Assembly (NCBI GenBank): GCA_030386875.1
Contig: CM059558.1
Coordinates: 4,101,501 to 4,165,500, forward strand
Source of the DNA: Morinoia aosen
Lineage: Eukaryota > Arthropoda > Malacostraca > Amphipoda > Talitridae
Reading direction: 5' to 3'
DNA: 64,000 nt
The position numbers and the translations under genes were made by a program. The notes below the pieces were generated by a model. The model made no database searches. It was not told the DNA's origin and saw only the letters and a list, made by a program, of their open reading frames with translations. Shown here piece by piece: positions 44,832 to 56,518 of this stretch. The number at the start of each line of letters is the position of its first letter. Within the stretch, counting starts at the first letter, position 1.

Positions 44832-47800
44832 ATACATGGTTGATCACAAACTACAAAAATAAATGAATCAAAGGGAAGAATCGTAACTTAAAAAGCAACA
44901 CAGTAAGCTAAAGGCATCCTAATTAGGAAAACCAAAAAAAAAATTTATAATAATCCTTTCGTGGCAAAAACAACTGCCAGTAACAGGAAAAACAAACGCG
45001 TCCAGTTAAATTCGACAAAAAGCATCGCAAAGAAAAACCGCAAACACCCCCATCACCAAAAAAACATGGGAAGAGGCGCTGCTCAAGACATGTATATAAT
45101 GCAAAAAAAAAAACAATTTTTCGCACACGAATAGTGCAACATCAAAAAAAATTTTCTGGCAACAGAAAACCCTAAAAAAATGCACCTCGGCAGGTGTCGT
45201 ACTAAAAAAAACAAAAATCCGCTAACATGAACACCAGCCATGAAAAACACAATTAACTCTAACATTGTTTTGTGTTAAACAGTTGAAATGATAACGCAGT
45301 AAAAATGAAAGAAAATCGCATCGTTGAAACAACAACTAAAAAGTTTTTAATCAAACACAAATAAGAAATAGGGCACGCAGATACCTCGTACATTTGCATT
45401 GACACTCGCCATAAATTTTTAAATAAAACCAATACATTCGTTAGTATAATAATAAACACGCATGAAATTTAAATACACAATGCCTTTAAAATTTTAAGTG
45501 AACAACGTATTCGCATAAATTGGCTTATCGATAAACCAAAATGAAACAAATCATAATTATATACCGGAACATTGCATCGACTCGAGCATCTTCGCGAACA
45601 TGGTAAAACACAAGGGTGGAAAAAACAACCTAATAATAATTGGGTAAATATTAAACATCCGCTTACATTTCTGGTGAAAGATTAACACCGAGCAAAACAC
45701 GAGTTCTTCGACAGGTCTATTTCATAAAATTTTATAATGAACAACGCTATTACCTCGTAGGTAACGAAAAATAATACAGAAAAGTTGAGTTGATATTAAA
45801 TAAAGCATCATTAAAGTTTTTCACCAAAAAGAAACATTCAAAATATCGTCTGCGTTACCGTAGACTTAAAAATAGAAGTTAGATAATCTTATAGCCAAAC
45901 ATCGCACAAATTAGAACAGAACTTTTCCACTATTAGTTAAAACAACCAATCAGAATAAACAGAGTGCCGTAGACTCGTAAAACGTAATTCTATCGGTAAC
46001 ATAACGATATAGAACGTGGAGTAGGATATAAGAAAATACGTAGCAAAATCGAACACACGCTAGTTTAGCACATCAAATATGAATATGAAAATCGGTTTCG
46101 CACTCTGCAAAAATAAAAGGAAAATCACTAAACAATTTCAATTTATCGTAATCCAATAGTAATAACATGTGAACAAAGTCCAAAATTCTTGAACTACTCT
46201 GAATTTATAATTACCACATTATAAGTTACTAAATTTATTAAACCACGTTTTCAACACTATGTCCACGGTAAAGTATAAAGTATTAACACCACATTAAACC
46301 TTTAAAGTGAGTTACTCTCTTCAAATCACTGCGCGCGAAGGTAATCTCTTTCAGTAATCTCTTGACTGCGCGCGAAGGCAAAGTCCAGTAATCTCTTCGC
46401 TGCATGCGAAGCTTAGCTGCCGCCAAGGCCATCGATGTTTGTTGACAGTTGCTGGGCGCCAGCCTGTCGCAGCCGGACTCCGCACTGCATAGTGCGTACC
46501 CCGTCACGTGTGACTGCGTGACTCGCCCGTAATCGCTGTGCTTCCTTGCTGGCACAGCAGCATGAATCGCGTTACAGATGTCGTGTTACCGCTCGCACAC
46601 GCTCGAACTGAAATTGGAATTTAATACAAAAACGATTAGCATGGCTAGAGCGCAAACTTTCGTACATGAATGCACAAATAAAGTGAAATGACAAACAAAA
46701 AGTAACTTCCTCATTAGCATCCAAGAATTTTCCCGTAACATAATTGCTAAACAAATAAAAACGACTAAATTTCGCATTTACATTTAATCTTCGTTACAGA
46801 CATTCAAATTTCTCATTAAACAAAATACATCAGTAATCTTATCTCGCAAATGTGGAATTCAAAACTAAAAACTGTTAATTAACCGTTTCGATCGTGATCA
46901 AAACTGGGGCACATTCAGCCTCGATGCACAAGGAAAAAGAAAATTAAATTTCGTCAATATCAGCATTGATCCTTGCCACGACAGATCACAATTCATAATC
47001 ACGTACTGCTTTTGCACAAGAAAATTACGTTTTATTATACTGTACTTGTTGAACTGGTACACTGTGAACGGTTACTTTACTTTTCGTTAATGCCTTAAAC
47101 AACAAGGTTAAATACTAAAGCATACACGAGGTTAAACATGAAGCATAAGCAAATACAACAGAAAGAATGATTGAACACGTAAGGACATACTTTTTAAAGT
47201 AAAAACACGATTTGATGTCAAGGTAAAAATTAATATTGACGTTAATTACTCTAAATTTTAATCGTTCAATCAGTTGAAGACTGTCCCGTGGAAACTTTGG
47301 GAGACTTGACGATAACTTTTACATTCTGTCACGTTTGAATAATAAATTACACAACATAAAACTTTACTGAGTATGAAATTCGGGTAGGCTTGCAAAAACG
47401 ACTGTATTAGGCACTTGATCGTAAACGTCCTCAAAAAATTAAGAACAGCCACTCTCTTCAAAAAATAACGAAGAGATAAATGAAATTTTGCTCTTACTTT
47501 TAATTAGTTTCCACTATTCAATTATATGTCAATTCTTCAAAACACATCCTATTCATGACTATTCACCAGTCATATTCATATCCATGCCTTCGTACCTTGG
47601 CTACCAACTGTTGCTAAACAGAGCCACAGGAAGTAAGGCGCCTCTCTGTCTGGCGTATGAGTCAGCGTTTGCATGTCGTCTAGTGCTCTTTTTTCTCCGA
47701 GTTCAATGTCTCGGTGCAGCTGCGTGCAGCTCTGCACACTCTACACTCTGTACACTCTATTACTAGTTACTCTTAACTTAATACCAGACCACCACGTGTG

Positions 47801-47880
47801 GTTAATTAAACGGCTTCTATCGCCTCTCATTATTACTCTCGTATGATACTTCTATTCGCCAGCACATGGACAACCGCAAT

Positions 47881-48159
47881 CTACAATGCTACTCTGACCA
47901 TCATGGTATCAATGGCATTAATTCCTAGTTCATCAACACGAATATCGTTACAACAATGCCTCGTTTCTACAGATACTACCCAAACGTCTTTACCAGAGAT
48001 GGCATTGAAAGTTCCACCATTAACACTGTCGACTCCGGGTAGATCCGCATTACCCTGGGCATCGCACAAATTTGCATCTCGCACAGCTTCGTGCACGGTA
48101 GACATGTAAATCTCATGTTCAAGTTCCATGTCGTCAATTTCCTCAATGGTACTTATCAT
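47881..48159 (-). CDS. small hypothetical ORF inside LTR element (92 residues)
   Basis: It starts with an ATG that overlaps a TGA closing an upstream open frame (ATGA at 48156-48159) and encodes an acidic protein (ISTIEEIDDMELEHEIYM, later GKDVWVVSVETRHC). No known domain was seen. The upstream frame (48389-48156) has only a TTG start and an internal INAVGQRINPE duplication. It may be a remnant gag-like fragment or chance. Confidence 0.25.
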   Translation of the reverse strand: MISTIEEIDDMELEHEIYMSTVHEAVRDANLCDAQGNADLPGVDSVNGGTFNAISGKDVWVVSVETRHCCNDIRVDELGINAIDTMMVRVAL

Positions 48160-49706
48160 CGTATTGTCGCATACTTTCCGGGCTTAGCCTTCTTGACATA
48201 CCCATTAATAACACGTAAACTATTACACAGCATTTCTGTCTCGGGGTTTATTCGCTGCCCCACAGCATTTATCTCGGGGTTTATTCGCTGCCCCACAGCA
48301 TTTATCGCTAGGCTATCTAGTTGCCTTCCGCCATTTTCTAGGCTCTCTATACCGTAGCAAATATTACTCCTTACGCCTCCTCTGGGCAACCACGTCTGTC
48401 ATCAGACACTCTGCATTATTTGCGGTATTCAAAAATACTTCATTCTTACTTTAACCGTGCTATCCGTGCACATCAGGTATCATCAGAATATCATCCACGA
48501 TATTTTACCTCACTCGGAAGAGTATCTTTACTCCTTCCTACGTATATTTATTCTTAATTCCCGAAGTCACATAGCACTTCTCAGCACATTAAATGCCACA
48601 ATATATTTCATCAATATTTTCTCGTCATTACTTCATATTTCCCGCTAGGCACTTATACTCTACGCTAGAAAGTTGATTTTTACAAAGGTCTTCAGCATTA
48701 CCTTTGGGCAAATTGGAAACGCATCTCCCCCCTCCAACATCCTACCAGACGCAACCAGCAAAAAAAACTCACATGACCTACATGTTGTACAGACCACAGA
48801 AGGCATTTAAGGATACTTATGTCTCTTTCGCCAATATTTCCACGCTAGAAAAATATTCGTGGTAGACATTGTACTCGCTACAGACGCGCTGGTTAATGTA
48901 ATTTCAGGCATAGTTACGTTACTAGTTTCGTGTCGAGGTATTACACAAAAACATAACTGCTCAACTGAGCTTAACGATTCCTCAAGAGCAAATTTATTCA
49001 ACTAAACCAATACAAAATTAATTGAAACACTTATAGCAACACATCGAGAAATAGCGCCACTCACTTTAAAAAATAGCACTCGTAACCCTTGAAAACAGCT
49101 CATTGCAAGGGGCATTGAACACACTCTGCTCACTGCAAGTACAGCCTAGCTCTGTTTGACCTTGACGCCCGCACGTACTGGCTGACGCGCACGCTGCACG
49201 CTGCTTGCCTCACGTGCAATGTATAGTTAGCTGCAACGGCACTGTTACAATTATCACCATTAATTGCTGCTTTACTTATCTGAAATTGTAGTTAGAGTTG
49301 TCGCACGATGTCGTGATCTCTGTCATCGTTGTAGGCGATGCACCGTCACTGCTCCGCCCGTAGCACGAAGTTGACGTAACTGTAGTCGGCTGAATCACCT
49401 CGTAGTTGAAGGTTTCAGCTCCGTAGCCGACCTCACCGTTGATCTCTGAAGCTCTCCGTCCGTCGATGCTGTCCTTATAGTCGATATCTCGTTGCTCTGC
49501 AGTCTCTGCAGATAATCTTCGTAGAATGTATATTTCTTCTCGTCACCAAACGATCTTCCTGGAGTTCTCTCGAATTCTCTGTAGTTATCACCGTCGTCTT
49601 GATTTGCTGAAGTCACTCGACCCTCTTCTCAAACTTATTTAGGTTTCTCGTCGAATACTTTATCTTCTTTTCTTCTCAAATATATCTTCGCGAATTCGTG
49701 GGTCCG

Positions 49707-49724
49707 TCACTTGTCTCGCCACCA
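49707..49724 (-). promoter_or_regulatory. putative primer-binding site
   Basis: The minus-strand sequence begins TGGTGGCGAGACAAGTGA one base inside the 5' LTR. TGG complements a tRNA CCA end. The tRNA was not identified. Confidence 0.6.
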
Positions 49725-49725
49725 G

Positions 49726-49964
49726 TGTGAAAGCAAAAGTAGGTGTGAAGTCCGAAGGTTAGTGATAACGCTGGCTACTGTGCGACGTTTACTGGTAGGG
49801 ATGTTGTACAGGGGAGGAACACAAACCAAATGCGACTCTAGAAGTCTCCACACGCTCTTTTATACTGTCAAATTGCTGACTAAGCGTGCGCATTGCGGTA
49901 GAGCCGCGCCCAAGCATAGCATTAGCATACGTACGAACACATGTACAGACAAAGTGCGCACACA
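49726..49964 (-). repeat. 5' LTR (minus-strand sense)
   Basis: 239 bp, TGTGTGCGCACTTTG at its 5' end and GCTTTCACA at its 3' end on the minus strand. Pairs with 44582-44820. Next to its 3' edge is the primer-binding site. Confidence 0.9.
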
Positions 49965-49968
49965 CCAG

Positions 49969-50411
49969 GTTGAGCGGCGCAGGCTGGAGGCTTGACAATT
50001 AATTTAGGGGCTCATAAGCGGCACAGAGTCGTGCATGCCTAGATTTACTAACCCGGGCATTATTTCCATAAAAACTAATAGATGTTGCTCTAAACCTTAT
50101 TACTCTTATCTGTCAATGTGAATAGAACTTAAGATTAATTAGGATATACTGAAATACTGAGCACATACTGGGATAATGAGGATATGGAGAATTACTTAGC
50201 AATGTGAAATATTGATGTATACTACACTAAATCACAAAACTTATAAGTGTAAAATTGTACTATATGTCCTTACAGGTACAACAAGAGTGACCCAACGAGA
50301 AAGGTGCAGACAAGGGGCTACATGAGCAAGATTTCAAAGCTCCTATAAACAACGATACAAAAAAAAAAAAAAAATCATTCCGTGTTGTAGGGATTGCCCT
50401 CCTAGTGTTGC
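49969..50411. other. intergenic, no gene seen
   Basis: Between the LTR element and the TTAA element. It contains an A15-type tract near 50361 and no frame of note. Confidence 0.4.
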
Positions 50412-50589
50412 TTAAGGGGATCATCCGGGTATGAGATCTTTTTTCGTCCGATTGGTTTGAAAATTGGCCAGTATATGTCTTCTGTGAAAGTAAACCTTTT
50501 TAACTCGTGTCATTTTTTCTATTTAGGCCTTAGTTTTTTTTTTGACGAAAAATGTGTTTTGGTATATTTTTATTGGTATTTCAGATTAG

Positions 50590-51480
50590 AACTCCTTCAG
50601 TTTTGATGCTAGAACAAAAACAAAGACAGTTTTAGAACCCTTGGAACATTTCTAACAAACGCTCATTCAGTTTTTGGTCAATATTGAATATAATGTTGTC
50701 AACGAATTTTATAATTTTGTTGGTATAGATGGGTAATATAGTCGATTATACGACGTTTTACAAGAATGACATTTTGCCCGGCAATGCGTTATTCTTGAAT
50801 TATTCAACTTCAAAGCTGGCTTGTGCACGCCATGGAAGCGCGCGCGGGTAGCGTAATTTAATTAATAACGGACGCTACCGCCTATTACAAACGTAAAGAG
50901 GTTGGGTCGTGAGGGGTAGCGACAGTTCTTTTAGTGAAAATTATAAATAAAGGTTTCTAGTGACGTTTGTTTACATCGACGCCAAGGTGGCTGCCGCCAT
51001 GGCGCCAACCGGTACTGAAGATGGCGGCAGCCATCTTCGAGTCGATGTAAACAAACGTCACTAGAAACCTTCATTTATAATTTTCACTGAAAGAACTCTT
51101 GCTACCCCTCACGACCCAACCTCTTTACGTTTTTAATAGGGGTTAGCTTCCGTTTTCATTGCTAAAACAATGACTGTTTTGCGTTAAAAAAGCCATTCAT
51201 GAGCGCCGTTTGTATAACTTCAAACTGAAATAACTCGAAAACTAAGCATTTCTGGGCACATTGTCATTCATGTAAAACGTCTTAAAATCGACTATATTAC
51301 CCATCTATACCAACGAAATTATGAAATTCGTTGACAACATTATATTCAATATTGACCATATATTTTTTCAAAGAATTCGAATTTGAAAAAAGCCGAACAA
51401 ACTTTTGTTAGAAATGTTTCAAGGATTCTAAAACTGTCTTTGGATTTGTTCTAGCATCAAAACTCAAGGACAAGTCCTGT
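50590..51480. repeat. long inverted repeat (hairpin 1), axis near 51005
   Basis: The left arm and the reverse complement of the right arm share GTTTTGATGCTAGAACAAA, TATAGATGGGTAATATAGTC, GGTTGGGTCGTGAGGGGTAG and GTGACGTTTGTTTACATCGA. Identity is highest near the axis. The transcribed strand could form a stem of hundreds of bases. Confidence 0.9.
51018..51028 (+). promoter_or_regulatory. YY1/Pho-like site at hairpin 1 centre
   Basis: AAGATGGCGGC matches the vertebrate YY1 consensus AANATGGCGGC. An opposing GCCGCCAT lies at 50993-51000. Function is inferred from motif only. Confidence 0.4.
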
Positions 51481-51949
51481 TTTGAATGTAAAAAAGTCAA
51501 CTTTTCACAAGAGCCCAAAAACAAACTATATCTATTGAATTGAATATAATGGAAATTTTTGTACATGAATGCAGTTTCCATGATCTATTTCGATGTATGA
51601 ACAATGACCAGCATTTTCCTTGTGAATTTGAAGTAAACATATAAGAAATATTCTTTTTATGAGTAAATAAAAATAATACATTTTATTTCAGAACTCACCA
51701 TTTTCAAACTTTTTCAATTTTTGTTGTCCGATTTATTTGAAAATTGGCCAGTATATGTATTTCGTGAAAGGAAACCTTTTTTTACCCGTGTCACTTTATT
51801 GATTTATGCCTTATTTTTTTATTTTTTTTTGACGAAAAAAGAGTTTCGGTACATTTTTTGGATATTTCAAAACGGGACTTGTACTCGAGTTTTGATGCTA
51901 GAACAAAACCAAAACCAGTTTTAGAATCCATGAAACATTTTTAACTTAC

Positions 51950-52665
51950 TCACATTCCATTAAATGGTCAATGTGAAGTTTCATGCAATCACGGAAAATA
52001 ATAATGCCGATCCCAGGAATCACTAAAGGAACACATTTCAGAAAGTTTTACAGGAATGACATTCTGCTCGCTGATGCGTTATTTTCGAATAATTGAACTT
52101 TGAAGTTGGCCTTGGCGCCAAAGGAAGCGAGCGCGTGAAACGTAATTTAATTAATAACGGAAGCTATTACAAACGTAAAGAGAAACGTCGTGAGGGGGAG
52201 GCACAGTTCTTATAGTGAAAATTATAAATAAAGCTTCTAACCCACCCATTAGGGTGACGACCGCAATCTTGTTGACATCGGGTCCAAAATGGCGGCGCCC
52301 ATGGTGGTCGCCATGTTAGACCCGATGTAAACAAGATTGCGGTCGTCACCCTAATGGGTGGTTTAGAAGCTTTATTGATACTTTTCACTAAAAGAACTGT
52401 GGCTACCCCTCACGACCCAACCTCTTTACGTTTGTAATAGGGGGTTAGCTTCCGTTTTTAATTAAATTACGCTCGCTTCCTTGGGCGCGTGACGGCCAAC
52501 TTCAAAGTTCAATAATTCGAAAATAACGCATCAGCGAGCAGAATGTCGTTCATGAAAAACATTCTTAAATGGGTTCCTTTAGTGATTGTTTGGAATATCA
52601 TTATCAATTTCCGTGATTGCATGAAACTTCACATTGACCTATTAAATTTCATGGCACAATCACCC
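51950..52665. repeat. long inverted repeat (hairpin 2), axis near 52298
   Basis: The arms share GTGAAGTTTCATGCAATCAC, ACGCATCAGCGAGCAGAATG (right-arm sense) and CCCATTAGGGTGACGACCGC. The arms are related to those of hairpin 1 (AACGTAAAGAG and GTCGTGAGGGG words), but the innermost part differs. Confidence 0.9.
52286..52296 (+). promoter_or_regulatory. YY1/Pho-like site at hairpin 2 centre
   Basis: AAAATGGCGGC, the same consensus, again at the palindrome axis, with GTCGCCAT opposing it at about 52307-52314. Confidence 0.4.
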
Positions 52666-52891
52666 ATCTCCTAAGGATCCTTTTTCAACCAAAAAAAAAT
52701 TGGGCCTAAAAATTACCATTTTCGGTCCCCTTTTCAACCCCCTGGGGGGGTTCTAGTGTCCGTAGGGCCATAAAATTTCATGGCACAATAACCCATCCCC
52801 AAGGATCCTTTTTCAACAAAAAAAAAATTTTCAGTGGGGGGAGCCGCCGGGGCCCAATGGGGCTGCGGATGATCCCCTTAATCTACATGTG

Positions 52892-53640
52892 TTCAAGTTC
52901 AAGTGAGGTGGAAGAAAGAGATTGAGAGGCAAACAAAAGAGTATGGATTGACTAAGTGGAGGCTTAGCATGATGCAGAAGCCTACACTTGACTGGTATAT
53001 GAAAAAAGAAGCACCTAAGTTTGAGATGTTCTATGATGGTAATTTTGGAAGTCAACTCTTGTTTGCTGTGAGATGTAAGTCAGTGAGTGTGAATAGACGT
53101 ACATGGAGGTGGAATAAGAATAATAACAGATTATGTCGGCAGTGTATTAGTGGAGTGGAAGAAACAGTTGAGCATTTTGTGCTGGAATGTAGTAAGTATG
53201 AGCAAGAGAGAGAAAGTTTCATGAATGTGGTGCTTGAGCAGTATGGAAAGAATGAGTGGTATGCCAGATGTGCTGAAGATGATTGCAGTATGAGCTGTCT
53301 TGCTGGACTGGATCAGGAGTGTAATTTGAGTATCATTGAAGCTATGAAAATGTTTCTTGTGCGTGCCTGGAGTAAGAGACAGTGACTGGAATGAGCCAGT
53401 CAGGTAGAGTGGTCAGTAATGACCCAATATGCCTGGGGATGGTGTTTGACACACTGGCTATCCCAGTGATGCCGTCCAATGGCAGCTTGTGACAAGGATT
53501 GGTAGATCCTGAGTAGTTTAGTGGACAAGTCTGGTAACAGGCGCTGAACTCTTTGTGTGAAAATTGTGGAGAGAATTGTAGGCCGTTACAAAGGCCCCGA
53601 CGTTGCCGGCCCTCAAGTTCAAGTGTAAGAGGCAACACAA
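52892..53640 (+). mobile_element. LINE 3' fragment (second family)
   Basis: A 5'-truncated copy of the LINE at 35764-38403. It is bordered on both sides by TTCAAG hexamers (52892-52903 and 53616-53627): the right one is the LINE tail, the left one may be part of the target. Confidence 0.8.
52905..53385 (+). pseudogene. LINE ORF2 C-terminus with Cys-His motif
   Basis: About 160 codons open to the stop after VRAWSKRQ. The motif is CRQCISGVEETVEHFVLEC (C-x2-C-...-H-x4-C), the likely zinc-binding tail. It aligns closely with 36464-36027 but keeps the final Cys that the other copy lacks. The RT domain is missing by truncation. Confidence 0.8.
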
Positions 53641-54077
53641 TTTCATGGACAATGCATTTTCATTGTGGGGTAGGAACATTTTGTTGGCACTTGGCAAGGA
53701 ACACAAATAGAAAAAATGCAAGCTCACTATATTATCAAAACTTTTGTATGCTGACCGACAGGTATTAATGCTGGAGCAGTTGAGAAATTGATGCTTGCAA
53801 TAATGTTTAAAAATGATCAGAAAATTGCTCTAGGGTGAATAGCAATCTGTAGCTTTAGACATTTTCACTCTAAATATCATTAATGTAATTTTTTTTCTCT
53901 CTCTCTGTTCTGTTTTGCTCATGTGATTTTTTTTATATCTAAATTTCTTTGTTTAAATAATTAATAATTTACGTCTGTTTGATTGATGCCTGTCCATGGT
54001 TGTAAACTAGTTTCATTGGCTTTTTATTGAAAAGAATGATAGAATGTTGTTGTTCTAATCTTTGATACTATGATATA
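53641..54077. other. intergenic, no gene seen
   Basis: AT-rich DNA between the LINE fragment and the mariner, with no recognised feature. Confidence 0.4.
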
Positions 54078-54847
54078 CGAGGCCTGTCGAAAAAGTATCC
54101 GACCTTTGGCCAGAAAAAATACTTCAACAACCTGACGGGGTTGGGACCCTAATCCCCTTCAAAGTAGGCTCCTTGTGCTTCCACACACTTAGCCCACCGA
54201 TCCTTCCACTGCCGGAAACACCTCTGGAAGTCTTCTTTTGGAATGGTGTTCAGCTCTGTCGTCGCATTCCGCATTATCTCTTCTCTACTCTCAAAACGGG
54301 ATCCTTTCAGTGGTGTCTTCAATTTTGGAAACAACCAGAAGTCGCAAGGAGCCAGGTCTGGAGAGTAGGGAGGTTGGCGAACGGTCGTAATTCCATGTTT
54401 GGCCAAGAAATTGCGGATCAAATAGGATGAATGTGCGGCCTGCCACAACGCCTGCCACAACGCTGCTCACTCTCCGCTGATGTGCGGCCATCTTTGAATC
54501 GGTTGAACCACTCCTTAATTTGTGTTACACCCATAGCATCTTCCCCAAACACCTGCTGAATCTTACGAATTGTTTCAATTTGAGAATCACCAAGCTTTTG
54601 ACAAAATTTGATGCAGTGTCTTTGCTCAATTCGTTCAGTCATCTTGCAAGAAAACTAAATCCGACAAACACTTAGAACAGCACCTTACTTGGCGACCACC
54701 AGCCAGTGACTGGCCCAAGTGAATGCGGTGAAAAAAGTCAAGCATGCGCATTAAGATTCCTCCTTCCACCGTGCACAGTGGCGCCGCCTTAGAATCACTA
54801 CTTTGCGCGGGAAAAATTAAGGTCGGATACTTTTTCGACAGGCCTCG
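54078..54847 (-). mobile_element. mariner-family transposon, internally deleted (770 bp)
   Basis: Perfect terminal inverted repeats of 28 bp beginning CGAGGCCTGTCGAAAAAGTA, flanked by TA duplications (54076-54077, 54848-54849). About 770 bp against roughly 1.3 kb for an intact mariner. The ends are intact, so it could still be moved by a transposase supplied elsewhere. Confidence 0.92.
54149..54642 (-). pseudogene. mariner transposase, N- and C-terminal remnants
   Basis: The N-terminal part (ATG at 54642) has the DNA-binding helices ERIEQRHCIKFCQKLG and VTQIKEWFNRFKDGRTSAES. After about 60 residues it meets a deletion and frame change. The C-terminal part (from about 54440) has LAKHGITTVRQPPYSPDL and APCDFWLFPKLK, which includes the third catalytic Asp of the DD34D triad, and ends in CVEAQGAYFEGD. 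The first two catalytic Asp residues are deleted. Confidence 0.9.
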
Positions 54848-54849
54848 TA

Positions 54850-55269
54850 TTATCCTTGTTGAAGATAGTGAGCTACAAGTAATGCATAGAAAGTGGAAGT
54901 AAAAGAATACTAAGTTGAGGAAGAGACTAGTGAGACAGTGACCATCTTTGTATTAGACTTGCATAACTAGTGCCCTGGTTCTCTGATATATCAAACTCTC
55001 CATAATACCTTAGCAGAAATATCTGACTGATGATCATTCTTTTCCAATTGACCAGATCTTGTACCACGTGTAATCTTTGGTATTTAGATCACTCTTTTTC
55101 TTCAAGGCTGAGTTGGGCTCATACATTTTGCCATTTTATTGTTGTCTTGTTTTTATAAATTTTATTTCAAGTTTGGTTCTACAGTCATATCTCATCCAAC
55201 AAAATTAATTTGTTCCCAAAGTGGTTTTGTAACATGATTTTTAATAAGTACCATCGCATTTTACATGTA
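54850..55269. other. intergenic, no gene seen
   Basis: Ordinary AT-rich DNA without a recognised feature. Confidence 0.4.
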
Positions 55270-55478
55270 GGGTAATGTTCGAATGGCCGGACGGTTGGAA
55301 TCTTCGGTCATTCTTTGTTAATTTTAAATTTTTGCGCTCGGTAGCTATCTAAAAACTCAACCCGCGAGGCCTGTAGTGGTGTAATCTGCGTCTTTTTAAT
55401 CTGCTACCGATCGTCAAAATTGAAAATTAACTGAGAATGACCGACGGTTCAAACTGTCCGGCCATTCGAACATTACCC
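55270..55478. mobile_element. 209-bp TA-flanked MITE
   Basis: Inverted ends of at least 24 bp (GGGTAATGTTCGAATGGCCG at the left; its complement at the right, ending CATTACCC), with TA on both sides (55268-55269, 55479-55480). The interior keeps partial symmetry (GACCGACGGTT/AATCTTCGGTC). This is consistent with a Tc1/mariner-type MITE. Confidence 0.85.
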
Positions 55479-55480
55479 TA

Positions 55481-56514
55481 GTAGGCCTGATTTGTTTCAA
55501 GGCCCCCAATACTCCCTCCTAAAATTCCTAATTTTTTTTAGAAGTTTACCCATCTTGAATGAAACATGTGTTCAAAATAAAAGAAATTTTTTTAATAAAC
55601 CATTAAAATTAATAAAACATGCAAATCATTTACTATTTAATCATATTGAACCAATTTAAAAAAAATGCTTGATGCCACAAGTGTATTCACCTTATGGGGG
55701 AACTCTTGCGGCTGCAAGGCCGAGTGTGCATTGTTTGAATTTTTGAGATGTGCGTTTTCTATTATGAATTTTCTCTTATTTTCAGACAGAAATTTTACAT
55801 AAAACTGTTTTGTAACTGTTTTGTTCTTTATGCCTTTTGTAAGATGAGGTATGACTGTATAAGCTTAGTAATTTGGCTAGAAAATTCAATATTCCACTGG
55901 ATTTTACCCATAAACTTTGAGTTGCTGCTTTTTTATCATCTTCTGTATACATGAGTAATACTGTATTTTAGTTTACCTCAAATGTAGTGACTTTATTCTT
56001 GAATTTCTTCACTGTTGACTGGAGAGGCTATTTTCTTGATAGTAGTTCTTTGTTAATAGCTATTATTTGATGTCTTGAAATTTAATAACTAGAAAGAGAG
56101 CTTGAGTTAATTTTATTATGAAAACTTGATCAATAGCTTGTTTTATTTAATGCTTATATAATGAGTTTGCAGTACAAAATTGAAATAGTCAATATATGTG
56201 GAAAAACAATTAATTTTCATTGCAATAATGAAAAATTGAACTATATTAATTTTTGAATACTGGAGTAATCACGTTTTTCCATAAGTGAAATGTTACAATG
56301 ATTTAATATAAATTTTCACTCTTAATATTAACAAAAGAATAATTTCATGAAGTGTATAAACTGTTGTCAATAATTCCTTGCATGCTTTAGAAAATAGTGT
56401 TTTTTCAGGTTTAATTTTATCATTAAAACTGGATGAAATGATATTGAAGATTATTCTGAAGATATTGAAAAAAACTCCATCATAGCAGGGTGACATTTAA
56501 TTTATTTTGACCCT
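55481..56514. other. intergenic, no gene seen
   Basis: About 1 kb, AT-rich. The longest frame (55748-55954, 68 residues) is hydrophobic and lacks a motif. Confidence 0.4.
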
Positions 56515-56518
56515 TTAA

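Larger units (their letters stand above)
44582..49964 (-). mobile_element. LTR retrotransposon, non-autonomous, 5.4 kb
   Basis: Two 239-bp direct repeats (44582-44820 and 49726-49964) differ at one position (G/A near 44674/49818) and are bounded by TG...CA. A 4-bp CCAG target duplication flanks them (44578-44581 and 49965-49968). A primer-binding-like TGG start and a GGGGGAAGG purine tract, placed correctly for minus-strand transcription, set the orientation. The 4.9-kb interior has no gag, protease, RT, RNase H or integrase frame on either strand. High LTR identity indicates a recent insertion, so the missing pol probably reflects a non-autonomous (LARD-like) element mobilised by a relative. 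Confidence 0.88.
50416..52877. mobile_element. TTAA-flanked foldback-bearing DNA element, copy 1
   Basis: The ends are inverted: GGGGATCATCCG at the left and CGGATGATCCCC at the right, each bordered by TTAA (50412-50415 and 52878-52881), the duplication typical of piggyBac and Kolobok superfamilies. The interior holds four related arms of about 350-430 bp in alternating orientation (two palindromes). No transposase is encoded, so it is non-autonomous. Confidence 0.8.
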
